This document shows, piece by piece, positions 10,429 to 20,540 of a stretch of 64,000 nt of DNA (its first letter is position 1; every line of letters begins with the position of its first letter). Position numbers and translations under genes: made by a program. The notes under the pieces are model-generated. The model searched no databases. It saw only the letters and a program-made list of their open reading frames with translations, and had not been told where the DNA came from. This DNA is from Dasypus novemcinctus (Eukaryota > Chordata > Mammalia > Cingulata > Dasypodidae), in contig NC_080702.1 in NCBI RefSeq assembly GCF_030445035.2, positions 27,730,053 through 27,794,052 on the forward strand, in the 5' to 3' direction.

Positions 10429-12111
10429 TCAGGGTCTGGCTCTCCTTGGCAGGCTGGTCTTGAACAGGGATTTGCCCGAGGCCTCGATGTAAGTGACGGT
10501 CATTTCCTTGGGGCCCACCTCTATGTAGGCGAAGCCCCCCAGCGAGTCCTCCACCCCGTAGTGGAAGCGCAGGTAACCGGCGGGAACCTTGCGCTGGTGC
10601 TGCGTCGAGGGGTCCATGAAATTCCCAGCTCCGCTCAGCACGTAGCCTATGCCGTTTTCGTCCTGCAGGTACTGCGGCGGGGAGAAGGGACAAAGGGTGG
10701 GTGGCGCCGCCAGCCCCGCCAGAAGGCTGATCGCCGGTTCCGTATGCACCTTGGGTCCAGGGTCAGGCCCATCACTGACCACCTCTGGGATGAGACATCT
10801 AACCCCTGTGTGCCTCAGTTTCCCCGCCCATAGTAGCAGTATATTAACAGTTCCTTCTTCCCAGCTCGAGCCCTGAATATGCAATGGGCAACTGGCTGCT
10901 GCGTTTTCCCCAGAAAGAGTATAGAGTTTGAGGAAGAATGTTAGCTTTTGGAAGGCCACGGGATGTCCTCCGAATGGTGCCAGCGCTGTGGCACGCTGGC
11001 TGGGGAGGGGGTCTCCACCCTCCTGGGCTCCCCACCCCCTGCCCCGTCCACCCCCTGCAGCCCCCTCACCTGCAGATTGTGGTCGTGGCCGCACAGGTAG
11101 GCGGTGACCCTGTACGTGGCCAGCAGCGGCTGCAGCTGCTTGACGAGGCAGTGGGTGGGCCCGTGCTCGGCCACGGACCACACGGGGTAGTGGCCAGCCA
11201 CCAGCACGTAGTCCTCCCTGGCCGCCGCCAGCTGCTTCCTGAGCCAGGCCAGCTGTGTGCGCGCAAGCCCCAGGTCCCGGGGCCTCTCGGGCTGCTGGCT
11301 GAGGAAGTCATCGGAGTTGCCACACAGGGTCACCGTGTCCAGCATAAAGATGGCCACAGACACGTTGGTCCGGGGAACCTTGAAGCGCAGGCGATAGAAG
11401 GGGCTGGGGAAGTTCCTGCAGTCCGGGGAAAAAGGAACAGAGACCATGAGTGGCCATCTGGGGCCAGCTGGGTCTGCGGCCTTCTGGTCTACCCAGGGCC
11501 AGGAGGGGCCGGGGACAGCTCACCAGCGCTTGGAGATCTTGGAGTAGGCTATTTGGGCAGTGACGTTGCCAAGATGATCGTGATTGCCGGCCAGCACGTA
11601 CCAGGGCACGTTGCGGAGCGGGCGGGCGGAGAAGACGGACTCAAAGGTTTCCTACAACAGGAGAAAGTGTCTCCCATCCCAGAATCCGGGGCCTGCCCTC
11701 GTGTGTCCCCGCACTGCGCCATGCGCAGGGGCGGGGGACGCGCGAGTCCTCCAGTGCCTCAGGCCCCCTTGTCTGCTTTGCGCTGCCCTTTCCGGCTTCT
11801 CCCCACTCCCCTGCTCCCCCCCGGGGGACCCTCCTGGCGCCCACCTGGAATCTCTTGTCGCTGGCATCCTGCACGCCGGTGAAGTAGAAGTTGTCTCCCA
11901 GCGACAGGATAAAGTCTGCGCCCATCGTCTGCGCCGTCCTCGCCATCTCCTTGGCGCTGGCCACCTCGCGGGCCGTGTGGTAAGGGGCGTTGGGGACCCC
12001 TCCCCAGTCTCCCACGGCCATGAAGCGCAGGGCGGGGGCCGCACCCTCTGCCAGGGGGAGCCCCAGGAAGGCTTGCAGGCACAGAGTCAGCAGCGCCATC
12101 CGTGCGTCCAT
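10429..12111 (-). CDS. ACP5: Tartrate-resistant acid phosphatase type 5 (TRAP, purple acid phosphatase)
   Basis: Four coding exons on the minus strand: 12111-11845, 11651-11524, 11415-11070 and 10671-10429, the last including TGA. They total 984 nt and encode 327 residues (human protein: 325). Introns of 193, 108 and 398 bp all have GT-AG ends and phases that keep the frame; Trp132 is split between exons 2 and 3. The start [10 protein letters not shown] matches the human start. Residues 1 to about 23 are a signal peptide. The di-iron ligands of the family are all present: Asp35, Asp73, Tyr76, Asn112, His207, His242 and His244, in GDWGG, GDNFY, GNHDH, GHYPVW and GHDHN blocks. N-glycosylation sequons occur at NVT (118) and NVS (149), and Cys163 and Cys221 are suited to the known disulfide. 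The enzyme is a secreted or lysosomal metallophosphatase of osteoclasts and macrophages that acts on phosphoproteins such as osteopontin. No inactivating change is seen. Confidence 0.97.
10775..10865 (+). repeat. MIR-like fragment in the last ACP5 intron
   Basis: Within the 398-bp intron, 'gtgtgcctcagtttccccgc' followed by 'catagtagcagtatattaac' resembles the MIR core, antisense to ACP5. Old and diverged. Confidence 0.6.
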
Positions 12112-12286
12112 CTGGTAAAGAGATGTGTGTCCGGGGAGGAGGCGGGCGCGGCTTGGTGGGGACCCGGGGGTGCCCGAGTTCTCAGGGTGCCAAGGCCAGA
12201 GCTGGCTGGGAGGGACAGTGGGTGGGTGGAGGTGCAGTGAGGGCTTGAAGGGGGACCTGTGCGGGGACCCCCTGCCCAGCACTCAC

Positions 12287-12340
12287 CCTGGAAGCGGGCA
12301 CCAGCCCGTCAGCAGCGGGGGGTCTCCAAGAGGCAGATGA
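12287..12340 (-). other. ACP5: Probable 5' non-coding exon of ACP5
   Basis: On the minus strand a strong donor, CCAGG|GTGAGT, has its last exon base at 12287. The matching acceptor is TTTACCAG|ATG at 12112, so exon 2 would begin exactly at the start codon after a 175-bp intron. ACP5 in other mammals uses short non-coding first exons with alternative promoters. The 5' end near 12340 is inferred from the TATA-like box upstream. Confidence 0.55.
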
Positions 12341-12364
12341 GCTCCGGGGCAGAGAGCACGAGGC

Positions 12365-12467
12365 TTTATTCCCTGGGGCGGAAGTGGGTGGTCAGTGAGG
12401 GTGATGCGAATTCTCCACTGAGTGTCCCAGAAAACCTTCCCCAGGTCACGTGAAGTGGTACTTCCCC
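12365..12467 (-). promoter_or_regulatory. ACP5: Probable ACP5 proximal promoter: TATA-like box, TCACGTGA box and ETS-like site
   Basis: Upstream of the putative first exon, the minus strand has an AATAAA TATA-like element (12370-12365), a perfect palindrome TCACGTGA (12446-12453), and GGGGAAGTA (about 12467-12459), an ETS/PU.1-type core. MITF/TFE factors and PU.1 are known to act together on the ACP5 promoter in osteoclasts, so this combination fits. Binding itself is inferred. Confidence 0.5.
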
Positions 12468-13850
12468 AGCGCCGCACGCGGGACGCGGGAGCCGGGGTCT
12501 GCGCGCACAGGCGGGCTCGGCCTGCGTGCCCGTCCCGGCCGTGTTCCGCGCTGCCCGTGGACGCGCGTGTCAGCTGTCGTGGGTGTGCAAAGTGTCCCGT
12601 GGCCCCGTGCTCGCGCCACGCCACTGCCTTCCCCGAGGACGCGCCTGCCCGCGCGCGTTTGGATGCCCGCGTGGACGTGGCAGGGCGGGTGCGTGCTGTG
12701 TGCGGGAGAATCCCGCGTCTGCGCGGGCGGAGTCCGCAGGGCTCCCCCGCGCATCCGCGACGTGTGTCTGGGTTCTCGCGTGGGGCTCTGTGCGTATCTG
12801 CGAGACACCGGGAGGTGCGGGTCCCGTGGTGCGTGCCCGGGGCGCACCGCGGGCGGCTGAGGTGGAGCAGTTGTGTGTCTGGGACGTGACGTGTGTCGGG
12901 CCACATCTGCGCGTGGGAGGCTGTGTCCCCCGGTGGGGGCCCCCCCACAGCAGCCGCCTTTCTTTTCCAGGAAGTCCTGCCCGCGCTCCTCCCTCCCCCA
13001 CGTTCCCAGGCTGGAGGCAGCTGTGATCTGTCACGTGCTGTCTGCCTGTTGACCTTGGTACCCTCAGGCCCTGCGGTGACCCCGCCAGCCGCCTCCGGAG
13101 GCCCCGCCCCTCGGCCCGTCCGACCTGCTCCACTCGTCCCCGCCTCCCTCCTCCGCGCCTTGCAGGGCGGGGACACGTCCCCCTGCGCCCCGGCGCCTCG
13201 GCTCCCCGCGAGCGCGCAGGGAGGGGGGCGGACCCCTCGTTTAACCCCGAGGCCCAGAGAGGGGCGGTGATTCCCCCCGGGTCCCCCAGCGCGCAGGACC
13301 CTCCGCGTCCCCGCTCCCCTCCAGCCGGGGGGACGCGAAGGAAGGAAGTGGGTCACGAGGGCAGGCGGGGACCCCTCCCTCGAGGCCCGGGCGCCGAGGG
13401 CCGCGGGGTTCCCCGCCCGCGGCTGCGCGTCTCACCTGCCGTCGGCGGGGCTGGGGGCGCGGGCGGCCGCGGTCAAGGTCGGCGGGGCGCTCGGGCCCGA
13501 CTGGCCCAGGTGAGAACCCGCGAAGGGAGGCCGCGCCCCCTGCCCCGGGACTCGGCCTCCTGCCCCCGCGCGCCTCCTACCTGCCCCCGCGGGCCGCGCC
13601 CCGGAGTCCCGCGCGGTGGCCCCCACGCCGCCACGCTTCTCGGGGCGCGCGTCCCTCGTTCGCAAAACGGGGACGCGAACCCCCGGAGTGGCACGCCGGC
13701 CCGGGGGCCCGGTTTCGTCCCCCTCCCCACGCCAGCCGGGCGGGCCCACAGCCCTCGGGTCGCCGTCCTGGGTGGGGCCACCCAAAGCAAACTGGGCGGG
13801 GTCCCGGGCCAGGCTTCGGGGAGGAAGTCTTGCCTTCTCCACTCTCAGTT
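12440..13850. promoter_or_regulatory. CpG island upstream of ACP5
   Basis: About 1.4 kb of very GC-rich, CpG-dense DNA with no interspersed repeat. It contains minus-strand donors GGCAG|GTGAG (last exon base 13436) and GGGCAG|GTAGG near 13580, and a plus-strand donor CCCAG|GTGAGA (last exon base 13509). It may hold alternative ACP5 first exons and/or a divergent transcript. Long open frames here on both strands reflect base composition. Confidence 0.75.
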
Positions 13851-14160
13851 TCCTGGTCTTGAGAATGGGTACTTTAGAAAGGTCAAGGGTAGCACAGCTG
13901 ATAGGATGATATATTTGAAAGAGGCTCCAGAGGGTGTCATGGCAGAGTTGTGCATTCATCGCTTCAGCATTTTCATTAAAGGAAAAAAAAAAAAGGGGGT
14001 TCAAATGGGAAACGCTATGCTGTATTTATGTTACTACAACTGAGGGGGTAATAATTTAAAAATCTCCCTGTCGAAAGAATTCCAGTGTCAGTAGGTATTT
14101 TCTCCGCAGGAGCTGGAGCGTACCCTTCTCCGGCTGTGAATATGGATTGGACTCAGACAC
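13851..14160. other. Intergenic DNA, no gene recognised
   Basis: Transition from the CpG island to ordinary DNA. A possible MIR trace ('tctcagtttcctggtcttga') lies at about 13840-13870, with an A run at about 13982-13994. Nothing else recognised. Confidence 0.4.
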
Positions 14161-14177
14161 TCATCCGAAGAATAAAG

Positions 14178-14520
14178 TAAGGGGCAGGGAGAGGGAAGAA
14201 GAGATGAGATGTGGGGGCATTTTTGGGACTTGGAGTTGCCCTGAATGATATTGCAGGGACAGATGCCGGACATTGTATGTCCTGCCATCACCCACTGAAT
14301 GGACTGGGGGAGAGTGGAAGCTACAATGTAAACTATTATCCATGCCGTGCAGCAGTGCTCCAAAATGTGTTCCCCAAATGCAACGAATATATCACATATC
14401 ACGCTGATGAAAGAGGTTGTTGATGTGGGAGGAGTGGGGGGTGGGAGGTATGTGGGAACCGCTTATATTTTTGTAACATTTTGTATGATCTATGTATCTT
14501 TAAAAAAGAAAAAGATTTTA
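14178..14520 (+). mobile_element. L1 3' UTR fragment, sense
   Basis: Contains the recurrent module: 'ggcagggagagggaagaaga', 'gacttggagttgccctgaat', 'gtcctgccatcacccactga', and the tail 'tttgtatgatctatgtatct'. 5'-truncated. Confidence 0.88.
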
Positions 14521-15620
14521 AAAAAAGGGGCTTTTCAGTGGAGACGGCGGGCAGCCCCCGCCTTACCCAGGAGATCAAGGTCAAAGTTACTCGTGCTCAG
14601 TCTTCCTTATTACGTGCCCCTGATCTGATAAGAGGGGCACCCGGCCTCTGTGATCTTACCCCAGACCCATAACCGCGGTCTAATCATGGGAGAAACAGCA
14701 GATACAGTCAAACTGGGCGGCATTCTGCAAAAGGCCTAACCAGTCCTCTTTCACAGTGTCAAGGTCCTGAGAAGACTGAGGAACTGTTAGAGGCAGGAGA
14801 CCGAGGGAAACAGGAGCACTAAATGCCGTGTGGGATCCTGGACGCTGGCCAGGAAAAGGTCATCATGAAATCCTCATAAAACCTGGCGTGTTCCAGAAGA
14901 GCGATGCCCAAGGTTATTTTCTCAGTTGTGAAAAATATTTTGTGGTTTATGTAAGCTGTTGACAATAGGGGAAGCTGGGTGTGAGATCACCAGAGCTCCC
15001 TGCACCGTTTTTGCTATTTTTTTTCCCTGTCAATCTACGATTATGACAAAATGAAAATACTTTAAAGTGGGCATGATCCAAGAAACTTAAAAATGCAAGC
15101 CGTCAACATTTGTACGTGCCTGCTCTAGGCTCCGTATTCACAGCAGGGAACGAGAGGGACAAACATTTTTTTCTGTTCTGGTGGAGGCTGGCATTGTAGA
15201 GGAATTTACATTCTACCTATTAATTATGCACCCTATTTTGACAGGGGGGAGGGGAGGCATTCCCTTTGCATTTGTCTATTTTTATATACTGTTGGAATTT
15301 CGTCTTGAAAAGCTCATTGGTTATTTTACCAGTGAAATAAACACCGAATTCCTCCTCCTATATCTATAGTAAAAAGGCCAACAGATGGGACAGACTTCCA
15401 CCCCACATTCAGGGCAGGGGTTGTTTTTTTTGGGGGGGGGCAAGAGGGGGAATGAAATTAGGATTAGGGACAATTTAATCCCTGCTGTTTTCTTTCTTGC
15501 ACCAAAAAGAGGAAACAAATCGATGTGAAGCAGTTACATTTGCTTCTTCATGTGGTGGGTACGGAGGGTGTTTAGGGACTCTCTCCTGTGCTTTCCTGTA
15601 TCATTTATTTCCTGGATACG
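14521..15620. other. Intergenic DNA, no gene recognised
   Basis: Apparently unique sequence with small T and G runs (for example 15422-15440). No exon, RNA gene or recognisable repeat. Confidence 0.4.
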
Positions 15621-15624
15621 TATC

Positions 15625-15785
15625 ATTTTTTTGGAACCATACAATATGTCACACAAGATATTTGGTTCATGGTAACGCGATCGCGCAGCACGTGTCCTTT
15701 TGTGCCTGTCTCGCTTCGCCCCAGGTTCATCCGTGTTGTCATCGGCTTCACGACGTCACGTCTTCTTACATCTGCGTTTTTTAAA
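15625..15785 (-). mobile_element. Old L1 ORF2-end fragment, antisense
   Basis: Antisense L1 end: 'accatacaatatgtcacaca', then 'ccaggttcatccgtgttgtc' and 'cacgtcttcttacatctgcg', matching the end of ORF2 and start of the 3' UTR. Unusually rich in CpG, such as 'aacgcgatcgcgcagcacgt'. Confidence 0.7.
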
Positions 15786-16059
15786 TGAAACAAGACGAAA
15801 GCGTGTGCACGCGATTAAATAAGCCACCCCTTGCGAGGCAAGGCAGGCGCGTGTGGATCCTTTCACCGTGTGTTTGTGGCGACCTCGTGGGCTCAGAAAA
15901 CGCTCTTCTCCCCTGAAGCTGTCATCTGCTGGTCTCCTGTGTAGGTGGATCAGGATTGTGCTCACTGCCTCCTCCCTTCCCCTCCACCCTTCCTCTCCCA
16001 GGACAGGGGTAGATCTCGAGTTGGTCTCCTTTGTCTTGGCCCTGGGCTCGCCTCTCTCC

Positions 16060-16400
16060 CTTTTCCTCTGGAGCCCAGGCACCTGCTGAGCTCAGGACCT
16101 TTGCACACACTGACCCACCTGCCTGGAGCATCTTCCTTTCCCGGAAACCTGCCTGGCTCCTTCCCCGTGCATTCTGGTCTCTTATCTCTAATGCACCCCC
16201 ACCTCTGCCTGACCTCTATCCTGCTGCCGTTTTCTCTCCCCCTTATCACTCCGCGACAAACCACAAGCTTATCTTGTCTTCTGTATGTCTTGAGAATAAC
16301 CTCCGCAGAGACAACAATTTTCTGTCTTGTTCCAGGCTGTTTGCCTGGCCTCTAAAATCGGGAGCACAGACAGTGACTGCTCAGTCATTATTTTTTTTTC
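16060..16400 (+). repeat. L2-like LINE fragment
   Basis: 'caggacctttgcacacactg' followed by 'ctgcctggagcatcttcctt' and 'gcattctggtctcttatctc' follows the L2 3' region in sense. A second weaker L2-like patch lies at about 16670-16740 ('gcttaaacgccacctccgtg'). Both are old. Confidence 0.65.
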
Positions 16401-16759
16401 TCTTCCCGTCTGAGTAAGCGGCTTTCCCCCCACCCTGCTGGCCTCACCCCTTGATTGGATTGGACCGTCCTCTTTACAGGTTCATCCCATCGTGTTGCTG
16501 TCCTTGTTTGAACATCTGTCCAGGGCACACCTGTCAGAGAGAAGATTGGATTCGGCATCTCTCCTCCCGTTTTGGTCACCGTGCTCAGTCACATTTAGGT
16601 CAGGCGTTTCCAAGCCAAGGACGACGGTACTGGCTGTTTCCGTCCACTGACTGCCTCCCACCCCCCCATATCTTCTTGCCATTGAGTTCCCGCTTAAACG
16701 CCACCTCCGTGAACCACCCTGGCACTCTGCCTCAATAGCCTGGCACCCACTGCCCAGTC

Positions 16760-17060
16760 TCTGGTGCCCCCCCAAGCAGCCTCCCACCCCACCATCCCAA
16801 CCGAGAGCTTCTGTGAAGGCAGGATTCGGGACAACCAGTGTTTGCTCATTGCTTGCTGCGAGGGTGTGTGTGTGACGTAAGCGTGAATTCTGATGTGGAT
16901 GGCTTAGTGAAGGGAGGTGGGTGCCCAGTGGGTAGCTGTGGTGTGACGAGAGCTGGAGGTGGGAGGCTGGTGGCTGGTGTTGGGAGGTGGGGGCCAGGGG
17001 CCCAGGTGTGTGGATCAGATCTGCAGGGCGACTGGTTTGGAGGAATGAGTCTGAGCTGTG
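16760..17060. other. G-rich low-complexity and unique DNA
   Basis: From about 16910 to 17000 the plus strand is rich in GGAGGTGGG-like words. No gene recognised. Confidence 0.4.
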
Positions 17061-17072
17061 TTTTTAAAAAGA

Positions 17073-17160
17073 CCAGTCTTGAGCAGATGGAGCTCAGTGG
17101 TTGAGGGCCTGCCTCCCATGTATGAGGTCCTGGGTTCAATTCCTGGTACTTCCTAAAAAA
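17073..17160 (+). mobile_element. Short tRNA-headed SINE
   Basis: Sense short SINE with head 'gagcagatggagctcagtgg', 'tgggttcaattcctggtact' and an A tail. Flanked by 'aaaagaccag' on both sides as a target duplication. Confidence 0.88.
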
Positions 17161-17202
17161 AAAAAAGACCAGCTGGAAAAGGTCGAGTCAAAATATTTTC
17201 TA

Positions 17203-17622
17203 GGGAAGCGGATTTGGCTCAACTGATAGAGTGCCTGCCTACCATATGGGAGGTCCAGGGTTCAAATCCAGGGTCTCCTGACCTGTGTGGTGAGCTGGCC
17301 CACGTGCAGTGCTGATGCGCATAAAGAATGCTGTGCCACACAGGGGTGTCCCCCATGTAGGGGAGCCCCACTTGCAAGGAGTGCGCCCCGTAAGGAGAGC
17401 CACCCAGCGTGAAAACAAGTGCAGCCTGCCCAGGAGTGGCGCCGCACACACGGAGAGCTGACACAACAAGATGACGCAACAAAAGGAGACACAGATTCTG
17501 GTGTTGCTGGAAAGAATGGAAGTGGACACAGAAGAACACACAGCGAATGGACACAGAGAGCAGATTCCAGGGGGGTGGGGGGAGAGAAATAAATAAAAAA
17601 TAAATCTTTTTAAAAAAGGTTA
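17203..17622 (+). mobile_element. DAS-type SINE, full length
   Basis: Sense full-length copy: 'gggaagcggatttggctcaa' head, 'gggttcaaatccagggtctc', body, and 'aaataaataaaaaataaatc' tail. Confidence 0.93.
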
Positions 17623-17624
17623 TT

Positions 17625-18000
17625 TATTTCTATGTCTATGTCTCAATCTATATCATCTATCTCTAAATATCTATAACTATAAATTATCTATAACTATAAA
17701 TTATCTATAACTATAGATCTATAGATCTATCATCTATCCATCCATCCATCATCTATTTTTCTCCCTATATTATCCATCCATTCATCCATGTATCCATCTG
17801 TCATCCATCTATTCATCTATCCATCTATCATCTATCCATCCATCCATCCATCATCTATCCATCCTTTATCCTTCCTTCATCCATCCATCCATTCATCATC
17901 CATTCATCCATTTATCCATTTGTCATCCATCTATCCATTTATCTAGCCATCATCCATCCAAAATTTATCTTTCTCTGCCTATCTCTATCATCTATCTTCT
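17625..18000. repeat. Tetranucleotide microsatellite (CATC/TCTA family)
   Basis: Long imperfect array of CATC, TCTA and CCAT words starting right after a SINE A tail. It probably expanded from that tail. Confidence 0.9.
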
Positions 18001-18417
18001 TTTTTTAAAAAAGACTTATTTTGTTTTTTCTCTCCCCTTCCCCCTGTCCCAGTTGTCTGTTCTCTGTGTCCATTTGCTGCGTGTTCTTCTTTTTCTCTGC
18101 TTCGGTTGTTGTCAGCGGCACAGGAATCTGTGTTTCTTTTTGTTGCGTCATCTTGCTACGTCAATTCTCTGTGTGTGCGGCACCATTCCTGGGCAGGCTG
18201 CACTTTCTTTTGCGCTGGGCGGCTCTCCTTAAGGGGCACATTCCTTGCGTGTGGGGCTCCCCTACGCGGGGGACACCCCTGCGTGGCAGGGCACTCCTTG
18301 CGCGCATCAGCACTGCACATGGGCCAGCTCCACACGGGTCAAGGAAGTCCTGGGTTTGAACCGTGGACCTCCCATGTGGTAGACGGACGCCCTAACCACT
18401 GGGCCAAGTCTGCTTCC
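18001..18417 (-). mobile_element. DAS-type SINE, full length
   Basis: Antisense full-length copy ending 'ctgcttccc'. It lies in the microsatellite, with 'catctatcttc'-like words on both sides. Confidence 0.92.
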
Positions 18418-18419
18418 CA

Positions 18420-18892
18420 TCTATCATCTATCTTCAATCATCTTTCTGTACCTGTCCATTTTTCTACCACCTACCTTTACCTACCATCAAGCATCTTAAT
18501 ATGTGGCATGAGCAGTAACATGAACAGAATACAATGTACTTGTAACCTAGCTAGCACCTTACAATAGGCATAAATTTTAATGGAAAAGCACATGGCCCTG
18601 TCAGGTTTAATATTACCCAGACCTTTTACTTCTCTTTCTTTGTATCTTTATCATGCTTCACTCATTCTCTATTCTTATAACCATGAAACTTAGAGGCACC
18701 AGGCACAATATGAATCTTTTTTAAAAACTTTATTTTCTATGTTTAATAACTGAAAATATAAACAATTAAAAATTAAAGTGAAAACATTGTTGAGTAAAAA
18801 CATACATTTCTCATTTAAATGTACTGGATACATATATATATATATATACACATTTTATGAATCATACAATATGTTACACAATACACAATATG
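18420..18892. other. AT-rich intergenic DNA with a short TA repeat
   Basis: Unique-looking AT-rich sequence. A (TA)n run lies at about 18832-18848. Nothing else recognised. Confidence 0.4.
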
Positions 18893-18894
18893 TA

Positions 18895-19245
18895 TCTTTT
18901 TTAATTGTACTTTTTAAAAGATACATAGATCATGGAAATGTTACATTAAAAAATATAAGAGGTTCCCATATACCCCATTACCCACACCCCCACTCCTGTC
19001 TTATCAACAACTTCTTTCATCCTTGTGGCACATTCACTGCATTTGGTGAATACATTTTGGAGCACTGCTGCAGCACATGGATTATAGTTTACATTGTAGT
19101 TTACACTCTCCCCCAGGCCATTCAGTGGGTTATGGCAGGATATATAATATCCAGCATCTGTCCCTGCAATATCATTTAGGACAACTCCAAGTCCTGAAAA
19201 TGTCCCCACATCACACCTCTTCTTCCCTCTCCCTACTCTCAGCAC
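18895..19245 (-). mobile_element. L1 3' UTR fragment, antisense
   Basis: Tail 'aaaagatacatagatcatgg' followed by the recurrent module ('cattcactgcatttggtgaa', 'cagtgggttatggcaggata'). Confidence 0.9.
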
Positions 19246-19259
19246 TGTCTCACAGGTAG

Positions 19260-19760
19260 CTGGTTAATGAAATACCAGGCTCAATTACTGGAAAACCCTG
19301 AAGTGCAAATAAGAGTGTGTCAAACTCTTCACCCAGCCACCCTACTACTATAGAGGGCCCAAAGTCAGATGCTGAGGGGCCCCTTTTCCACTCCTGCCTC
19401 AAAACTCTTAACCAAAACTACTCAAGCAAGCCAGGTTTAAAAGATGAGCCTCTTGTGAAGCCAAACATTGAATGGTTCACGGATGGAAGCAGGTTTATTA
19501 AGGAAGAAATTAAAAAGGCAGGCTATGCAGTGGTTTCTCAATTAGAAACCATAAAAGCCAAAGCTCTTCCCCCTGGAACTTCAGCCCAGAAAGCAGAGCT
19601 AATTGCCCTTACCCGAAGTTTAAAACTAGCAGCTGGGAAACGGGCTAATATTTACACAGACTCTAAGTGTGCTTTCCTTGTCCTTCATGCTCGCTCTGCT
19701 GTGTGGCGAGAATGAGGCTTACTTACTTACTTACCTATTAGGCACAGACAAGAACCTAGA
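19260..19760 (+). mobile_element. Gamma-type endogenous retrovirus fossil, pol (RNase H) fragment
   Basis: A short stretch of class I (gammaretrovirus-like) pol. The RNase H region is recognisable by WFTDGS, AGYAVVS, AKALPPGTSAQKAELIAL and IYTDSKCAF. No gag, env or complete LTR is attached. The last bases ('caagaacctagatgaaatcc') resemble the end of the LTR-like element near 36,150. It is a broken remnant flanked by L1 3' UTR pieces in opposite orientations. Confidence 0.85.
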
Positions 19761-19764
19761 TGAA

Positions 19765-20080
19765 ATCCAGTAACACTACTATAGAACTATGGTGACTAGT
19801 AATGAAAGAAACTGCAGCATTGATCTGGAGAAAGTGGCCATCTTAGTTGCTGAGGGCAGGGAGAGGGAAGAAGAGATGAGATGTGGAGGCATTTTCTAGC
19901 TTTCTTTCAATTCACATTTACGCCCCTGGACTACCCTTTCCAGCCACATTCCCGTTTATAAACCAGCTATTCTATGACTCACTACAATATGTTTCCATCA
20001 ACTCTATACATTTCCACACGTTTACAGTAAAGTTAATTGAAACTTCTACATCCTTTAAGCATCAGTAGTTCTTCTCAGCC
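19765..20080. mobile_element. L1 3' UTR fragments in opposite orientations
   Basis: About 19765-19895 is sense ('gactagtaatgaaagaaact', 'ggcagggagagggaagaaga'). About 19900-20080 is antisense and matches the older 3' UTR near 57,000 ('ctagctttctttcaattcac', 'tccatttccacac'-like). Confidence 0.75.
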
Positions 20081-20120
20081 CTCTTATTGCCTTTAGAATC
20101 TACTGCCTACCACCAGATCT

Positions 20121-20540
20121 TTTTAAAATTAAAAATTTTTTTATTTTATTTATTTCTCTCCCATTTCCCCCGCCCCAGTTGTCTGTTCTCTGTGTCTATT
20201 CGCTACGTGTTCTTCTTTGTCCGCTTCTGTTGTTGTCAGCGGCATGGGAATCTGTGTTTCTTTTTGTTGCGTCATCATTTGTGTCAGCTTTCCGTGTGTA
20301 CGGCGCCATTCCTGGGCAGGCTGCACTTTCTTTCACGCTGGGCGGCTCTCCTTACGGGGTGCACTCCTTGCGTGTGGGGCTCCCCTACGTGGGGGACACC
20401 CCTGCGTGGCAGGGCACTCCTTGCGCGCATCAGCACTGCACATGGGCCAGCTCCACACGGGTCAAGGAAGCCCGGGGTTTGAATCGCGGACCTCCCATGT
20501 GGTAGACGGACGCCCTAACCACTGGGCTGAGTTCACTTCC
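20121..20540 (-). mobile_element. DAS-type SINE, full length
   Basis: Antisense copy flanked by 'ctaccaccagatctt' and 'ctaccaccaggtctt'. The right flank continues as L1 ORF2. Confidence 0.93.

Noticed and set aside
10429-12111. ACP5 as a processed pseudogene
   Set aside because: It has introns with GT-AG ends, an uninterrupted reading frame and all metal ligands.
12283-13356. Open frames of over 300 codons in the GC-rich block upstream of ACP5
   Set aside because: They are arginine/proline/alanine/glycine-rich, occur on both strands at once, and show no family similarity. GC-rich DNA has few stop codons.
13267-14043. A plus-strand open frame of 258 codons starting in the CpG island
   Set aside because: Low-complexity composition and it runs out of the island into unique DNA without splice or family evidence.
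17625-18000. Regular short repeats as a CRISPR-like array
   Set aside because: It is a tetranucleotide microsatellite without unique spacers, in a mammalian genome.
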